64,000 nucleotides of DNA. Origin: Liolophura sinensis. Lineage: Eukaryota; Mollusca; Polyplacophora; Chitonida; Chitonidae. The notes beneath the pieces are model-generated. The model was not told the origin of the DNA. It saw only the letters and a list, made by a program, of their open reading frames with translations, and ran no database searches. Positions within the stretch are counted from its first letter, which is position 1; every line of letters starts with the position of its first letter. Location of the stretch: NCBI RefSeq assembly GCF_032854445.1, contig NC_088300.1, positions 37,848,458 to 37,912,457 on the forward strand, read 5' to 3'. A program made the position numbers and the translations under genes. Positions 21,828 through 33,134 of the stretch are shown here, piece by piece.

Positions 21828-24800
21828 CTATTTTTCCTTCGATTCACCAGTAGTCTCTTGTTTATCCGCCGTGTGTCTGTCGCCCCGATTGTTCCCAATG
21901 ATCTGAGCAATGATTATGGTAAGGCACAGAATACCAGCAGCAGAAAACGTGAAATACAAGAAAGAACGCGGTCCAAGATTACTAATGAGATACCCAGACA
22001 TCCAATTTGAGACGAACGCTCCAACACCGTTGCCTACATCAAAGATGGCGACGACCAGTCCATACAGCGGAACATATCGGTCCACCCAGGCTACGCCTGA
22101 GGGATAAATTGGACCGAAGAAGAAAGCTAGGGAACAGGAGAATATCCACAGTATGAGGCGCTTGTCGTAACCATAGAAAGTTATAATTGCGGAGCATCCA
22201 GCCATCAGATAGACCTCAGAGAATAATATGTATTTTACAGGAAGCTTATGGGCCAGCAATCCCATGATGGCTCGGCCACCCGCATAACAGGCGTAAAATC
22301 CCGTGTTCAGATAAGCTGCTTCACTTTTCGTGAATCCAGTGTTACTCTCTACGGCGTACGTGAATAGAAAGGAGCCCAGAGCTCTGTCAATGGCGGTAGT
22401 CATCATGTAATACAGGAAAAAGAGAGCTAAGATAGACACAGCACTCTTCGGGCGATCTTTTAAGAACGGTGCGTCGCAAGGTTTTGAATAAGAGCTGCTT
22501 CCAAAACGGGCAGTCAATTTTCGAAACGGTTTATGGAAAAAAAATCCAACATAGGCCATACCAATAAGGAGGATGAATCCGGACACGATGGCGTAAGGTA
22601 TTTCAATCAAGGATTCCTTTATAATTATGTCTTCCTCCTTAAATGTCTCGTTGGCTGTGTGGTTTGAAAAGGTCAGATTAAACTCAGCAGTAACATTGGA
22701 ATCTAGTGTAAGGTTCTTCCTGTATCCATAGTAACCAATGTTGGATGCGTTCCCCGAGTCCACCGTCACGTTTATGGTCTGGTGTTGGGACAGGAAAGGT
22801 CTGGCAATCAGCGGAGAAACCAACGCTCCGAGTCCATAACCAAAGTGGAGCAAGTGCACAGGCAATGCCGCGTTTTCTTTCCACATTAGTACGCACATGG
22901 AATTGCCCACTATAAAAATGAAAAAAAAGTTTTAACTGTGAGATAACTTTGTGCAACATCAAATGTTTAGCGCAGCCTCCCCCCCCCCCCCTCTCCCACC
23001 ACAGATTTCAAAAACCTTTGTACAAAAACAGCTCAATTTAAGTTCATACCATGTTTTGTGGAAAGGCACCTAGAAGTTTATGTGAAGGCAGGATATTAAC
23101 TGAGGTAGATCAGTAGTCAACCGTAAAACTAGAAGGATCTCTGTGCGTGGACACGGGAAGAGCATTTGCCTTATCGAGACAAAATTGGACACTGATATAC
23201 AAAAAAGACTGTCGAGCATGACGACAAATAGCTGTATTGGTACTACGAAATATCATTCCGAAAATTAAGAAATACATATGAAAGATGACCCTCACAAATA
23301 CTTTGCTGACGTAACTTCCAAAAACGATGTAATGTTTTATTTCATTTGAATTTCGTATTTGCCTAACTTCTCATCGTTTAGAAACTATTCATTCACTATT
23401 TATTTACTCGATGGGTACTTAATTCGGTACTCAAACTTGTTTAACTTATACAAAGGCGGCAAGGTTTATGGATTTTGGACGCCAAAGTGCCACCGAATTT
23501 CGCTAGATACCTCATAAACCTCCTGACTTCAGTTAAAACTTAGAAACCACCAGGGCCTATTGGAAAAGAAATTTTAGTCACAAAGGGTCGTACGAAAGAA
23601 AGCTTTTCAAAAGTTTATACTTAAATATTTTGATTCTCTTAATTACTTGTCAGTTTTGATTTCACGACAGAGTTTGTAGTGTACAAGATTTTACTAAGCG
23701 GCGTAAAGGTCAAGTAGCTCGGCAGGTAAATAGAAGGATAGTGTTATGCACGCCTATGTATTTACCCCGATCATTTCTGTGGTGCAGTAGAACTGTTTAC
23801 GTGGCATACGTCACCAATCGATGTACACTGTGCCTCACCTTATACTGTACTCGATATACATGTAAAACAGTATGTGCCTCACATTATACTGTACTCGATA
23901 TACATGTAAAACAGTATGTGCCTATCACTATACTATACTCGATATACATGTAAAACAGTATGTGTCTCTCACTATACTGAACTCGATATACATGTACTTT
24001 GACTTTGACTGTTTCTTTGACTGTAGATATAAATGCTACAACATATTTCTAATTCCATTTCGAATACCAACCTGAGTTTATTCCACCGTGGGAAAATCCT
24101 TCCACAAAGAAGAGGAAGGCGAGTAAGCTGACTGTGGGTACCCAGGGTTTGGTGACGACGCTGACAGACACCACTGCGAGGGCTACTCCCAGCAGCAAGT
24201 CACCTTTACTACTGAACCTGTCCCTCAGATAACCACATGTTAACGAGCCTAACATTTTCCCAATGCTGCGGAAGGCCATTGCAAACCCCACGCTATCATA
24301 GTCTGTGTGGAGGCGTTCGCCAAGGTCTGGCACTGTTGGCCCTGTTATTCCGCTGTAGAGGCCCTGAAATATATTCGTGCACGCACTTAATGAATAAATG
24401 CTTGTGACTGAACGCTTATACACTTCCTGTCTTATGCTGGTTAATGGTTACGGGAAAATGACAGTGGTATTTTGGCCTCTAAGTATTTTGTTATGTTAAA
24501 GGGGCCCTCGCTAAATCGTAGTTTCCCCGCGGTCTATAGCGGCCGCTGTACCATGGGGAATAAACATTGAACTCTCTCCTCGCTGTTTCCATTACAGCTT
24601 TAGGTTTTGGGGGTACCTGGCCGATAACATCGATAACATCAGTTCCCACAGGAATATGTAGAAATACTATGCCAATTGGAAATAAAGTTTGTAACATGAA
24701 GCAGTCATCACTTTTCCATGATGTGCGGGAAAATGTCGTTATTCTAGGCATCGATATCCAAGCAAAATTTGAAACGCATAATCTGTAGATAAGTTGATGC

Positions 24801-25470
24801 CTAAAGTAGCGACTAAGTCGTTTTAGCCGTCAGTGGGGTGGATAACGTCAGCTGAACTAATCTGAGGCCAAAATAGTAGGTTTAATTGTAGCATTTTAAC
24901 CTAAAATCTGAATATGTTTTACAGGCAGGCCATTTCATATTAAATCCTTATGATTCTGCGAAAAACTAAACTGTAATTATACCATTGTGAACCTTCAGCT
25001 TTTAAGATGCGTCCTGAGACAAGTCTACGCCGACACCTTTCTGTCTGATTACGTTATATTTCTTTAAGGTGTAAGTCATATCACTAAACCTATGCTGAAA
25101 TATTACTTTAATAATGCAATCAAGTAATGCAAGGCAAAATTTGCTTTTTGTCATATCGAGACATCAAGAGTCTCCGTCTAGCCTTAATTGCACAGCATTA
25201 TTTATAAGTCAGCCAATTGCCTTCCAATTTCGATGGTAATTTTTAGAAATATTTAATTTGATAAAAAAGTTTGAAACATGTACTTACCATACAAAACCAG
25301 GTAACAATCAAACAGACGGATTTTGACACCTTAAACCTGACAGCCCTGCGGGTCGTCGTCCCCTGGGCATCTTTATCGTCTCTACCGGCAGCGGTTTCCT
25401 CATTTAGCTGGCACTGTGGCACACTCCACCTTCCGGATCTACCAAAAGCGGTCTCCTCGACATGGGACAT
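21828..25470 (-). CDS. MFSD4/NaGLT1-like MFS transporter, copy B, intact
   Basis: Three exons on the minus strand (25288-25470, 24072-24363, 21828-22909) encode 518 residues, close to the length of MFSD4 proteins. The start is the first ATG after an in-frame stop. TM1 begins around residue 50 (SVCLIVTWFCM). GLYSGITGPTVPDLGERLHT and the motif A GYLRDRF follow in exon 2. Exon 3 contributes GNSMCVLMWKENAALPVHLL and the remaining helices, including FGPIYPSGVAWVDRYVP. Between residues 200 and 251 is an extramembrane loop with seven N-glycosylation sequons (NVT, NAS, NLT, NVT, NLT, NHT, NET). I predict twelve helices and a plasma-membrane location. The family includes sodium-dependent glucose transporter 1; the substrate here is unproven. 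Intron 1 starts GTAAGT, intron 2 GTTGGT. It pairs with frameshifted copy A as a tandem duplicate. Confidence 0.8.
22976..22994. repeat. Poly-C tract in transporter B intron 2
   Basis: A C-run within 'cagcctcccccccccccccctctccc'. Confidence 0.8.
23827..24000. repeat. 44-bp tandem repeat in transporter B intron 2
   Basis: Four units of about 44 bp (TGTGCCTCACATTATACTGT + ACTCGATATACATGTAAAACAGTA) with a few differences, ending about 70 bp before the exon 2 boundary. Confidence 0.85.
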
Positions 25471-26754
25471 TCTGTTACTTTTCTCGAAGAAGCGCTCAAC
25501 TTTCCTATCCCTAATGTGGAGTCGATATTGGTTTGTGTAAACCTATCGTCAGTCACAGATGATACACTATCGAGAGTTGACTTTGACCTCAGATCTAGTG
25601 TCCGACTTAGGACTTTATGTTTTATCTTAAGTGATGGGCCATATATCACCAATTATCTTTATACAGCTAACTGCGTAAGTATTATATATTGTGTACATAC
25701 ATGTTTGTGCTTCATTATTCACCCCCACCGAAAACCACGCCTATTGTGACCATGCACAGTGTAAGTGTTGCTTTGTATGTCCCTTAGCATTGTATCGATG
25801 TTATTGTGTGTTAAATGTGATGAAAACAGCGTTTTTGAATAATTCCAGACCCGTCACACGTAATATATTGCAATTTACATCGCTACAATTTTGCCCATTT
25901 CTACCTCACTGAATAATGCCCTGACTAAGAAAAATTGACAAGAGTTCGTATTTCACCTGTCAGGTGTGACCATTTGCCAATTATTACGCTATCGTCGCTG
26001 CTCTGGTTTGACTGTCTAAGCTGATGGTCTTGTATTATATTATGTAGGATTATTCTTAGACAATCAAGATACTGACTCAATTTCTATACCTATTCTGATT
26101 AACAGTATTCAACAATACCACAGCAATATAAAGTTTCAAACTGAAGCCAAGCCTTGGGTCAAATTGGGTATAGTGCAATGGTGTCCATCAAACATTTATA
26201 AAATTGTCAGACTATCGCCTTGAATGTCCTTGAATCAACTCACCACAGTTTGTTTCGAATCATTCAACGTCTTGATCATAAATGCTGTAGATATCTCCAC
26301 ATATATCATCAACACGTTTGAAAAATTTCCAATATACTTGCTAGCTAATGTTATTTGGGTGGCTGGAGTTTCTTTCATCTAAAAACCTGGCTGCCGTCAT
26401 AAATGCATATGTATATGTAACACATTATTGAGTATGGCGTTAAAGGAAAGTCAGTCAAACTGAATTAATTCCCCAATAATTTCCGTAAAAATATTTTAAA
26501 ATTTTATACAGCGCTTATCAACAAAATAAATAGCAAAAAATCGTCATTTCCTATTCACTCCATTGATGACGCCATTTTCCCATGTCAGCGATCTAGCGTG
26601 ACGTCGTAAAACTTAGGAGCTACCCTGTACCATTGCTACTAAACAATGTTACGTGATTTCCGTGTATGTCAACGGACATGAAAATGAGAACAGCAAAAAA
26701 AACTAGATAATCAACTTAAAAGATTTATGTTTTTTTTAAATCTGGCAATATGTT
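25471..26754. other. Divergent intergenic region between transporter B and the unknown gene
   Basis: 1.28 kb between the minus-strand start of transporter B and the plus-strand candidate gene. Both promoters should lie here. About 26385-26450 has a weak resemblance to the SINE 3' half (ctggctgccgtcataaatg ... attgagtatggcgttaaa). No other feature is supported. Confidence 0.4.
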
Positions 26755-29700
26755 ATGGCGAGTTTCGTGGGTACAAGAGTCGTCTTCTTTCAGCGGCCTT
26801 ATTCGTCTTCTTCCTCGGCCTGCATCGGTGTCAGCCTTAGCTCATCAAGGAATTTACCGAACATGGCAAGGGACCTTTTCATTCGGAACATAGTCTTAAG
26901 GTCTTTATTATTCTCGCATGATAAGGTAATACATATATGAATTACTTTAAGATCACGGGAAACCTCTTTTTAGGGCGTACAAACGTTGGGACCTTGAGGA
27001 CAGCACAGGCGACATGACCGAGTTCCAGGTTAGTGAATGTAACGATTTAGAGCGGTTAACATGGAAGCTGAGTTGGGAACATAGGTAAGTGACCCCAGAG
27101 CTATCTCATGCCCAGCACGAAGATAGTGTGAAGGTTGTCAAACATGAAGCAAGAGAATACCTTTTTAGCGTAACAATTGTTTTGTTTATTTCAGATTGCG
27201 ATTGTAGCCTCTTACATAAAATAATGTAATGATTTGTAGATCTATTTAGATAGTTATGAAACATAAAGCAGGAGAATATCTTTTTAGGATAACAACTTTC
27301 TGTTTATTTCAGATTTGTAGCCTTTCACATAAAATAATGTAATGATTTGCAGATCTATTTAGACAGTTATGAAACATAAAGCAGGAGAATATCTTTTTAG
27401 GATAACAACTTTTTTGTTTATTTCAGATTGCCGTTGTAGCCTCTTACATGAAATAATGTAATGATTTGTAGATCTATTTAGACAGTTATGAAACATAAAG
27501 CAGGAGAATATCTTTTTAGGATAACAACTTTCTGTTTATTTCAGATTTGTAGCCTTTCACATAAAATAATGTAATGATTTGCAGATCTATTTAGACAGTT
27601 ATGAAACATAAAGCAGGAGAATATCTTTTTAGGATAACAACTTTCTGTTTATTTCAGATTTGTAGCCTTTCACATAAAATAATGTAATGATTTGCAGATC
27701 TATTTAGACAGTTATGAAACATAAAGCAGGAGAATATCTTTTTAGGATAACAACTTTTTGTTTATTTCAGATTGCCGCTGTAGCCTCTTACATGAAATAA
27801 TGTAATGATGTGTAGATCTTCTTTCAGAGGCAATTAGGAGCTGGGGTGGTATAGATTGACAGAGACATTACTTATGGATAACAATTCCTGGATTTATTGT
27901 GTTGTTGACGTTTCGATGTAGGTTCTTACATCGTTATCAAATCATATGAACATACAGAGATACATGTCAAAATATATACAGTAAGAGAGTGAGTGGTGTC
28001 AAAACAGGCAACAATGTAACTATTAGATAATGGCTTCAGGGTTTAAGGCGGTCACTGTCTAATCTGAAGAGGTCATTATAGGCGCTCGGTGGGTGGTACC
28101 CGCTGTCTCGGTTAAGCTGTGAATTGTGTCGTCGGATCATGATGGCTTCCAGCAATTTCCTTCCTTTGTAGTCTGACTGGTTGTCCTGTAGGGTATGAAC
28201 TGTGTTCCATTGGAGTTGATGTTCTGGATGGGCTCTGGTGTGATCACTGAGGGCCGATTTTCCATCTGATTTTTCTACTGAGACCTTGTGCTCTGCAATT
28301 CTGATACTGAATGGTCTACTGGTTTCCCCCAATGTATTGCCGTTGACAGTCACAATGAATGCTGTACACAGAGCCTATGAGTTCTTCCCTATGGGTTCGC
28401 TGTTTCTTTCCATTGGCTTTGAGTCGAGTTTTGAGGTTGGAGGCGGAGGTTCTGTTTGTCATGCAGGAGTTTTCTTATCTTTTCTAGCTTGGGATGCCTA
28501 TAAACGGAATGATTGAGAGTTTTACTGATAGTTCTCTCCACTAATTGTGGGAGGTATCGGTTTTGTGTGGTGAAGGCTGTTTTGAGGTGATTTATTTCTT
28601 CTTGGAGGTTGATGCTGGATATCTCTATGGCTCGTTTCGTCAGAAGTAGATATTATTCCTCTCTTGATCTGATTAGGTTGGTTAGATTGGTAATTCACGT
28701 ATTGGTCTGAGTGCTTTTGTTTGTGGTATACTGAAGTGAGAAGTTTGTCGTTCTTCTTGCCAATAAGAATGCAACCAAACCATACCCTTTCTGGATGTAC
28801 TTGTCAGCAAGAGGAACGACAAACTTCTCACTTCAGGAAACTGGTGGAAGCCATCATGATCCGACGACACAATCCACAGCTTAACCGAGACAGCGGGTAC
28901 CACCCACCGAGCGCCTACAATGACCTCATCAGATTAGACAGTGACCGCCTTAAATCCTGAAGTCATTGTCTAATAGTTACATTCTTGTCTGTTTAGACAC
29001 CGCTCACTCTCTTACTGTATATATGTTGACTTGTATCTCTGTATGTTCGTATGATTTGATAACGATGTAAGAACCTACATCGAAACGTCACCAACACAAT
29101 AAATCCAGGAGTTGTTATCCATAAGTAATGCCTCTGTCAATGTGTACATCTATTTAGAAAGTTGTGAAACATAAAGCAAGAGAACATCTTTTTAGGGTAA
29201 CAACTTACCTTATTCAGATTGCTGTTGTAGCCTCTTATACAAAATTTAACTTTAATGACCCCCTTTCCGCATGTCAAGGTGTAAGTGTGGTGTAAGTTTG
29301 GTGAACTTGAGCTAAACATTTCTGGAGATAACATATTTACAAGCCTTTTATAAAATTTAACTTAAATGACCCCAAAGACCTTGAAGAAAAGGTCAAGGTC
29401 GGTGAAATACAAAAGGTTATTCCCTTTACACAGACAAAGTGTATGTGTGGTGTAAGTTTGGTGAATTTGGCCTAAACCGCTCTGGAGATATCATGTTTGC
29501 AAGCCGTTTACAAAATTTAACCTAAGTGCCAAGGTCACTGAAAACCAATAAGGTTCTTGCTCTAGACAGTGTAATTGTGATGTGACTTTTGGTGAATTGT
29601 CTCTGTTCTAGAGACAGAGCGTTTAAAATGACCCCAGTGACCTTGAAGAAATAGGTCTAGGTGTGTGGATTATCGCCCCTTGGTCGCGTGCGCAGGTATC

Positions 29701-30480
29701 GGTATAATTAGTTGAACTGTTTAGAAATCGACAGTATGAGTGTTAGTGATATTGCAACCTCTACCTAGTTATTCATAGGTTACTAGGGATGAAGACGACG
29801 ACAACTCTGACATGGAGGTTTATGATTCCGGAGCTTATCGGAGATAACGAGATAAAGATCTCCACTCAGACTACAGACCTCGAATATGGGAAAACAAGTC
29901 AGGCATATGAACAGCCAGGAAAATCAGGTAAAGAGCCTTAATGTCATTATGTCTGCAGTTTGAGAAACACCCATTGTTAACATTAACCCTATTAAAATCG
30001 GTAGTGCCGTCCAAAAAGCTGTGAGTAACAGAAAATAGGTTAAGAAAATCCAGTCCAAAGATTACCTTGTCTCATGCTCTAGCCAGACACAAGAAAAAAA
30101 CTATTGGATCTTAATCATATTATGGGTAGGCATATAAAGTGTCGGTTAAAAAGAAAACAGGAGGTGTTGTTTATAGTGTTGGGGAAGAAGTTACAGAGGA
30201 GGAAGTGCTAGCTGGCTTAAAAAACAACAACAAAGTGTTTTCACGTTCAGAAATTGTCTAAATTTGAGGGCATATATCGGTATGATAAATGGTTATTTTC
30301 CTTCCACCAGAGGTTACACATGGCTTTGAGATTTTTACAGTGAACCCTGATGTTAAAGGGGAGCATTCGGTGGGAAATAAATTACTCCAAAACCAGGATT
30401 ACCAGTTGAAGTCCTTTATTGTCCAGGTTAAGAAAAAAACCCCAAAACAAGTAGGAAAAACAGAATTAACATCACAATAG
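26755..30480 (+). CDS. Candidate 4-exon gene, unrecognised product
   Basis: Four segments join in phase: 26755-26900, 26974-27084, 29779-29927, 30311-30480. They give a 191-residue frame ending in TAG. Exons 2-3 (CATAG|GTAAGT ... TTCATAG|G) and exons 3-4 (AAATCAG|GTAAAG ... CTTCCACCAG|AG) have good splice sites and matching phases. The exon 1 donor (AAG|GTCTTT) is weak. An alternative donor at 26925 breaks the frame, so exon 1 is the least certain part. The N-terminus is Ser/Arg-rich and poor in acidic residues (MASFVGTRVVFFQRPYSSSS), like a mitochondrial presequence. Later phrases include AYKRWDLEDSTGDM, TWKLSWEHRLLG, RFMIPELIGDNEIKIS and a Lys-rich tail. I recognise no family and infer no function. 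Intron 2 (27085-29778) holds the tandem array and the Penelope-like element. Confidence 0.4.
27120..27819 (+). repeat. 113-bp tandem array (left part)
   Basis: Six units of about 113-119 bp, each with GAAACATAAAGCAGGAGAAT, ATCTTTTTAGGATAACAACT, TTCTGTTTATTTCAGATT and AATAATGTAATGATTTGCAG. Every unit carries a pyrimidine tract followed by CAG, like a splice acceptor. The array continues at 29141-29245 on the far side of the Penelope-like element. Confidence 0.9.
27820..29140 (-). mobile_element. Penelope-like element fragment with inverted ends
   Basis: The element interrupts the 113-bp array. Two arms of about 300 bp are inverted copies: 27856-28160 and 28838-29140, about 93% alike by eye. 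The outer ends are TTGACAGAGACATTACTTAT and its complement. Flanking TGTGTAGATCT (27809-27819) and TGTGTACATCT (29141-29151) look like an 11-bp target-site duplication with one mismatch. Minus-strand coding remnants at 28036-28640 have Penelope-type features. Inverted terminal copies are known for Penelope-like elements. Inside, 28733-28753 and 28814-28834 form a perfect 21-bp palindrome pair. Confidence 0.75.
28036..28640 (-). pseudogene. Penelope-like element coding remnant: linker and GIY-YIG endonuclease end
   Basis: On the minus strand, 28640 down to about 28400 gives EINHLKTAFTTQNRYLPQLV, the linker typical of Penelope-like polyproteins after the reverse transcriptase. 28390-28036 gives the start of a GIY-YIG nuclease (SVYSIHCDCQRQYIGG), then RIAEHK and a conserved LLEAIMIRRH...LNRDSGYH end. 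An in-frame stop ends the linker, and a G-run at about 28325-28335 shifts the frame in the YIG region, so it cannot be translated whole. The reverse transcriptase itself is absent. The inverted arm on the + strand (28838-28960) encodes a second copy of the C-terminal end. Confidence 0.75.
29141..29245 (+). repeat. 113-bp tandem array (right part, after the insertion)
   Basis: One diverged unit resumes with ACATCTATTTAGAAAGTTGT, GAAACATAAAGCAAGAGAAC and CTTATTCAGATTGCTGTTGT, showing that the Penelope-like element split a pre-existing array. Confidence 0.8.
29240..29660. repeat. Degenerate repeat of about 170-bp period
   Basis: Phrases recur in order: AAAATTTAACTTTAATGACC, CTTGAAGAAAAGGTCAAGGT, GTGTAAGTTTGGTGAA, TCTGGAGATA. 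They appear at about 29240-29335, 29350-29490 and again at 29505-29660, more degraded. This resembles the 'gaccttgaa...ggtcaaggt' family of dispersed repeats that I associate with mollusc genomes. Confidence 0.6.
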
Positions 30481-30823
30481 TTTTCCTCATGAAACATTGT
30501 GTTAATAACTCTCAGCCACATACATATAACCGATACATCATGTACTGTCCTAAACTACACTCTTCAGAATATAAATGTTATCAGTGACACATCCGTGACC
30601 AAGGACCGGTTACACTATTACTTGATAGCTCAGCCTAACTCTAATAACAATCAAAGAGCTATGGCCATGTGATTAGACATGCAAACCTAATGTAACATGT
30701 TAACTGTTAAAACATCAGTGAATGCCCTTACTTGACCTATGCTTCTTTACCTTCACTTGTTCACACAGTGAAATGGTTATTTACAACCTCTGGACCTTGA
30801 CACTTTGAGGTAAAATACTGGTC
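30481..30823. other. Non-coding stretch downstream of the unknown gene
   Basis: Presumed 3' UTR and intergenic sequence; no other feature seen. Confidence 0.4.
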
Positions 30824-30834
30824 TTATTTGGATT

Positions 30835-31100
30835 TATTTATTTATTTGATTGGTGTTTTACGCCATACCCAAGAATATTTCACTTATACGACGTTTGCCA
30901 GCATTATGGTGGGAGGAAACCGGGCAGCGCCCGGGGGAAACCCACGACCATCCGCAGGTTGTTGCAAGACCTTCCCACGAACGGCCTGAGAGGAAGCCAG
31001 CATGAGCTGGACTTGAACTCACAGCGACCGCATTGGTGAGAGACTCTTGGGTCATTACGCTGCGCTAGCGCGCTAACCAACTGAGCCACGGAGGCCCCTT
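30835..31100 (-). mobile_element. Full-length tRNA-headed SINE with target-site duplications
   Basis: On the minus strand it begins GGGGCCTCCGTGGCTCAGTT (A box TGGCTCAGTTGG). The B box is GAGTTCAAGTCC, and the conserved body ends in TTGGGTATGGCGTAAAACAC then CAATCAAATAAATAAATA. TTATTTGGATT flanks it at 30824-30834 and 31101-31111 as an 11-bp perfect target-site duplication. This is the reference copy for the SINE family in the window. Mobilisation would depend on a partner LINE. Confidence 0.9.
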
Positions 31101-31111
31101 TTATTTGGATT

Positions 31112-31866
31112 ACAACCATAACACTGAAGAAACTGCAATAATCTGACAAGGAATTACTGTAACTTGCAGCAAGGATTTAACATCAAATGAAATAAATAAA
31201 ATAATGCTAATGACGATTGTAGTTACTACATGAACCACAAAGTTAAAAGTAAACCTTAGCTCAAGCAATACACTCTACGGATTTATCAGAATTACAACTG
31301 ACTAGACTTTCACGATGTAATTAGGTGACAACCAAAAACTTATTTTAAAACATCAAATGTACATCAAATGACACAGTTACATTAGTAACGATGACCCTTT
31401 TACAAAACAGACGTGTTCCGGAAGCTTGTGTACTTATTACATGTGCGTGTACAGTAAATGGACATTATTATCATTATGTATCTGTTCATCACAAAACTAA
31501 TCAAACTCACTGTAAACTGCATATGCCGTTTCGCCAAAGAACGTATATGTACTTACATGTACATTCAAAGTATGTAGCACATGATACATTGCACATATAC
31601 AGTAAATGTATACCCTTTTCGTGGTACTCATGGTATAACATGAGTACTCAAGCATAATACATTTTATATCAGAAACGCAAACCTCATATCCGGAGGGTTT
31701 AAAATCTAGGTTTCCATCTCTTACAACTACCGTGCATACACCGTAGCTCCTGTAACGCAATGTAAACGTAACATTACAAATTAGGACATTGAATTAAAGC
31801 AGCAATATTAATTAACAGTGGTAGTTTAACTTTGTTACACTCGCAACAATACTTTAGGTATGTGAT
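31112..31866. other. Non-coding stretch
   Basis: AT-rich, with no supported feature. Confidence 0.4.
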
Positions 31867-32172
31867 TTGGAAGTATCACATTACATAAGAAAGTTGAGGT
31901 TCTGTACACAACACTTCAAGAAAATATCTGATACAACGAATCAAGTGTGTGCAAAAATTCACAAAATTTCTCAAGGACATGATTATGACCCATGTATGAA
32001 TAAAGAAACGGCAAAATGTGCCAATGATGAGGGCGGACACGGTGCTGCTTACGCTGGCTGTCCGGCGATGCAGAATGAAGCCAACATGGTACAGTACATT
32101 GACGTTACTGAAAAACTATCCTTAAGGCCTTTAAAAGTGTGCATCAGCCAAGCGTTTCTCCAGAACATTTAA
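31867..32172 (+). pseudogene. LINE ORF1-like zinc-knuckle fragment
   Basis: An open frame of 101 codons contains QVCAKIHKISQGHDYDPC then ETAKCANDEGGHGAAYAGCP. This matches the layout of the CCHC knuckles in ORF1 (gag-like) proteins of non-LTR retrotransposons, which have the form C-A-K-C...H-x-Y-x-x-C and KCANC-GG-H-x-A-x-Y-x-G-C. The second Cys of the last knuckle is Asp here, and the first knuckle carries an insertion, so the fragment is decayed. No reverse transcriptase follows in the same orientation. Confidence 0.5.
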
Positions 32173-32326
32173 TTTTTTTCGCAAGATCCAGGCTTTGTAA
32201 ACCCTGATTCTGTTATGTCCTTACTCGCAAAGATCACATAACAATCGGATTATATCTCAGAATAAAGGAAAACTTCAACGTTTCATTTGTACAACGTGAT
32301 TTTCGGGGAAGTGGACTACTAGCGCA

Positions 32327-32701
32327 TTACTCGCGGTGACAAATCTCATGGGTTACTGATTTGGGAACTGAGATAACCGGTGTTGCAGGAAAATCCGAAG
32401 TGGTTTCTGATGACTCATGAATAAGGTTATCTGGTAGATTCTTTGACATGGAAATATCAATTACTTGATCCAAATGGCTCTTCCAAATAATGTCTATTCC
32501 CACTTCAACTTGGTATGCCACTGGGCCTGATTTATTCAGAATAACACCTCGAATCCATGTAGGGCGTTGATGGTTCATGCAGCCTTTCACTAGGACAATA
32601 GATCCGATCTCCAGTAATCTTATTTTATCAGATTCTGGTGAATCTTTCTTCATCATAGATGATGCCAGATTATGATGCATAATGCTGATTCTGGTCCACA
32701 A
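32327..32701 (-). pseudogene. Integrase C-terminal fragment of the gypsy element
   Basis: A 124-codon frame after a TPHSATKVTPAEL-like phrase just upstream (about 32720-32760, minus strand), which corresponds to the end of the integrase core in K02A2.6-type polyproteins. The segment contains IGSIVLVKGCMNHQRPTWIR, a tail similar to the chromatin-side domain of these integrases. It is present only once, because it lies outside the duplicated unit. Confidence 0.65.
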
Positions 32702-33134
32702 TCGACGTCATAGAAAAAGTTCTGCAGGAGTCACTTTCGTGGCGGAATGTGGTGTCCATTTGTACTATAACAAAAACTGGAACAATTTCTGGTTAACTGT
32801 TCCTGGACTTTTGGACAGGTTTTCATTGTTGTCTTGAACGTCCGAACAAACCTCTCTGCTTCTTCACTGCGTTGTCGGAAACAATATGTTCTGGAATACC
32901 ATATGCTGAAAATAACTTCACAAGGGCATATACAGTTGCATTAGCTGTTGTTTCTTTCATGGGTTTTACTTCCGGCCACTTGCGTCAACAGCAATCAGAA
33001 ATATTTGATATAGGAAAAGCCCAGCATAGTCTGTATGTACCCTTTCAAATGGTCGACTAGGCGAAATCCCTGAATTAGTTCGGGTAGATGGTTTGGTCGG
33101 GTTGTCATGAGATGGGCACACAATTTCTCACCTG

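Noticed and set aside
25404-25652. 82-codon minus-strand frame at the start of transporter B
   Set aside because: It overlaps exon 1 in another frame. The other frame joins in phase to exon 2 and matches copy A.
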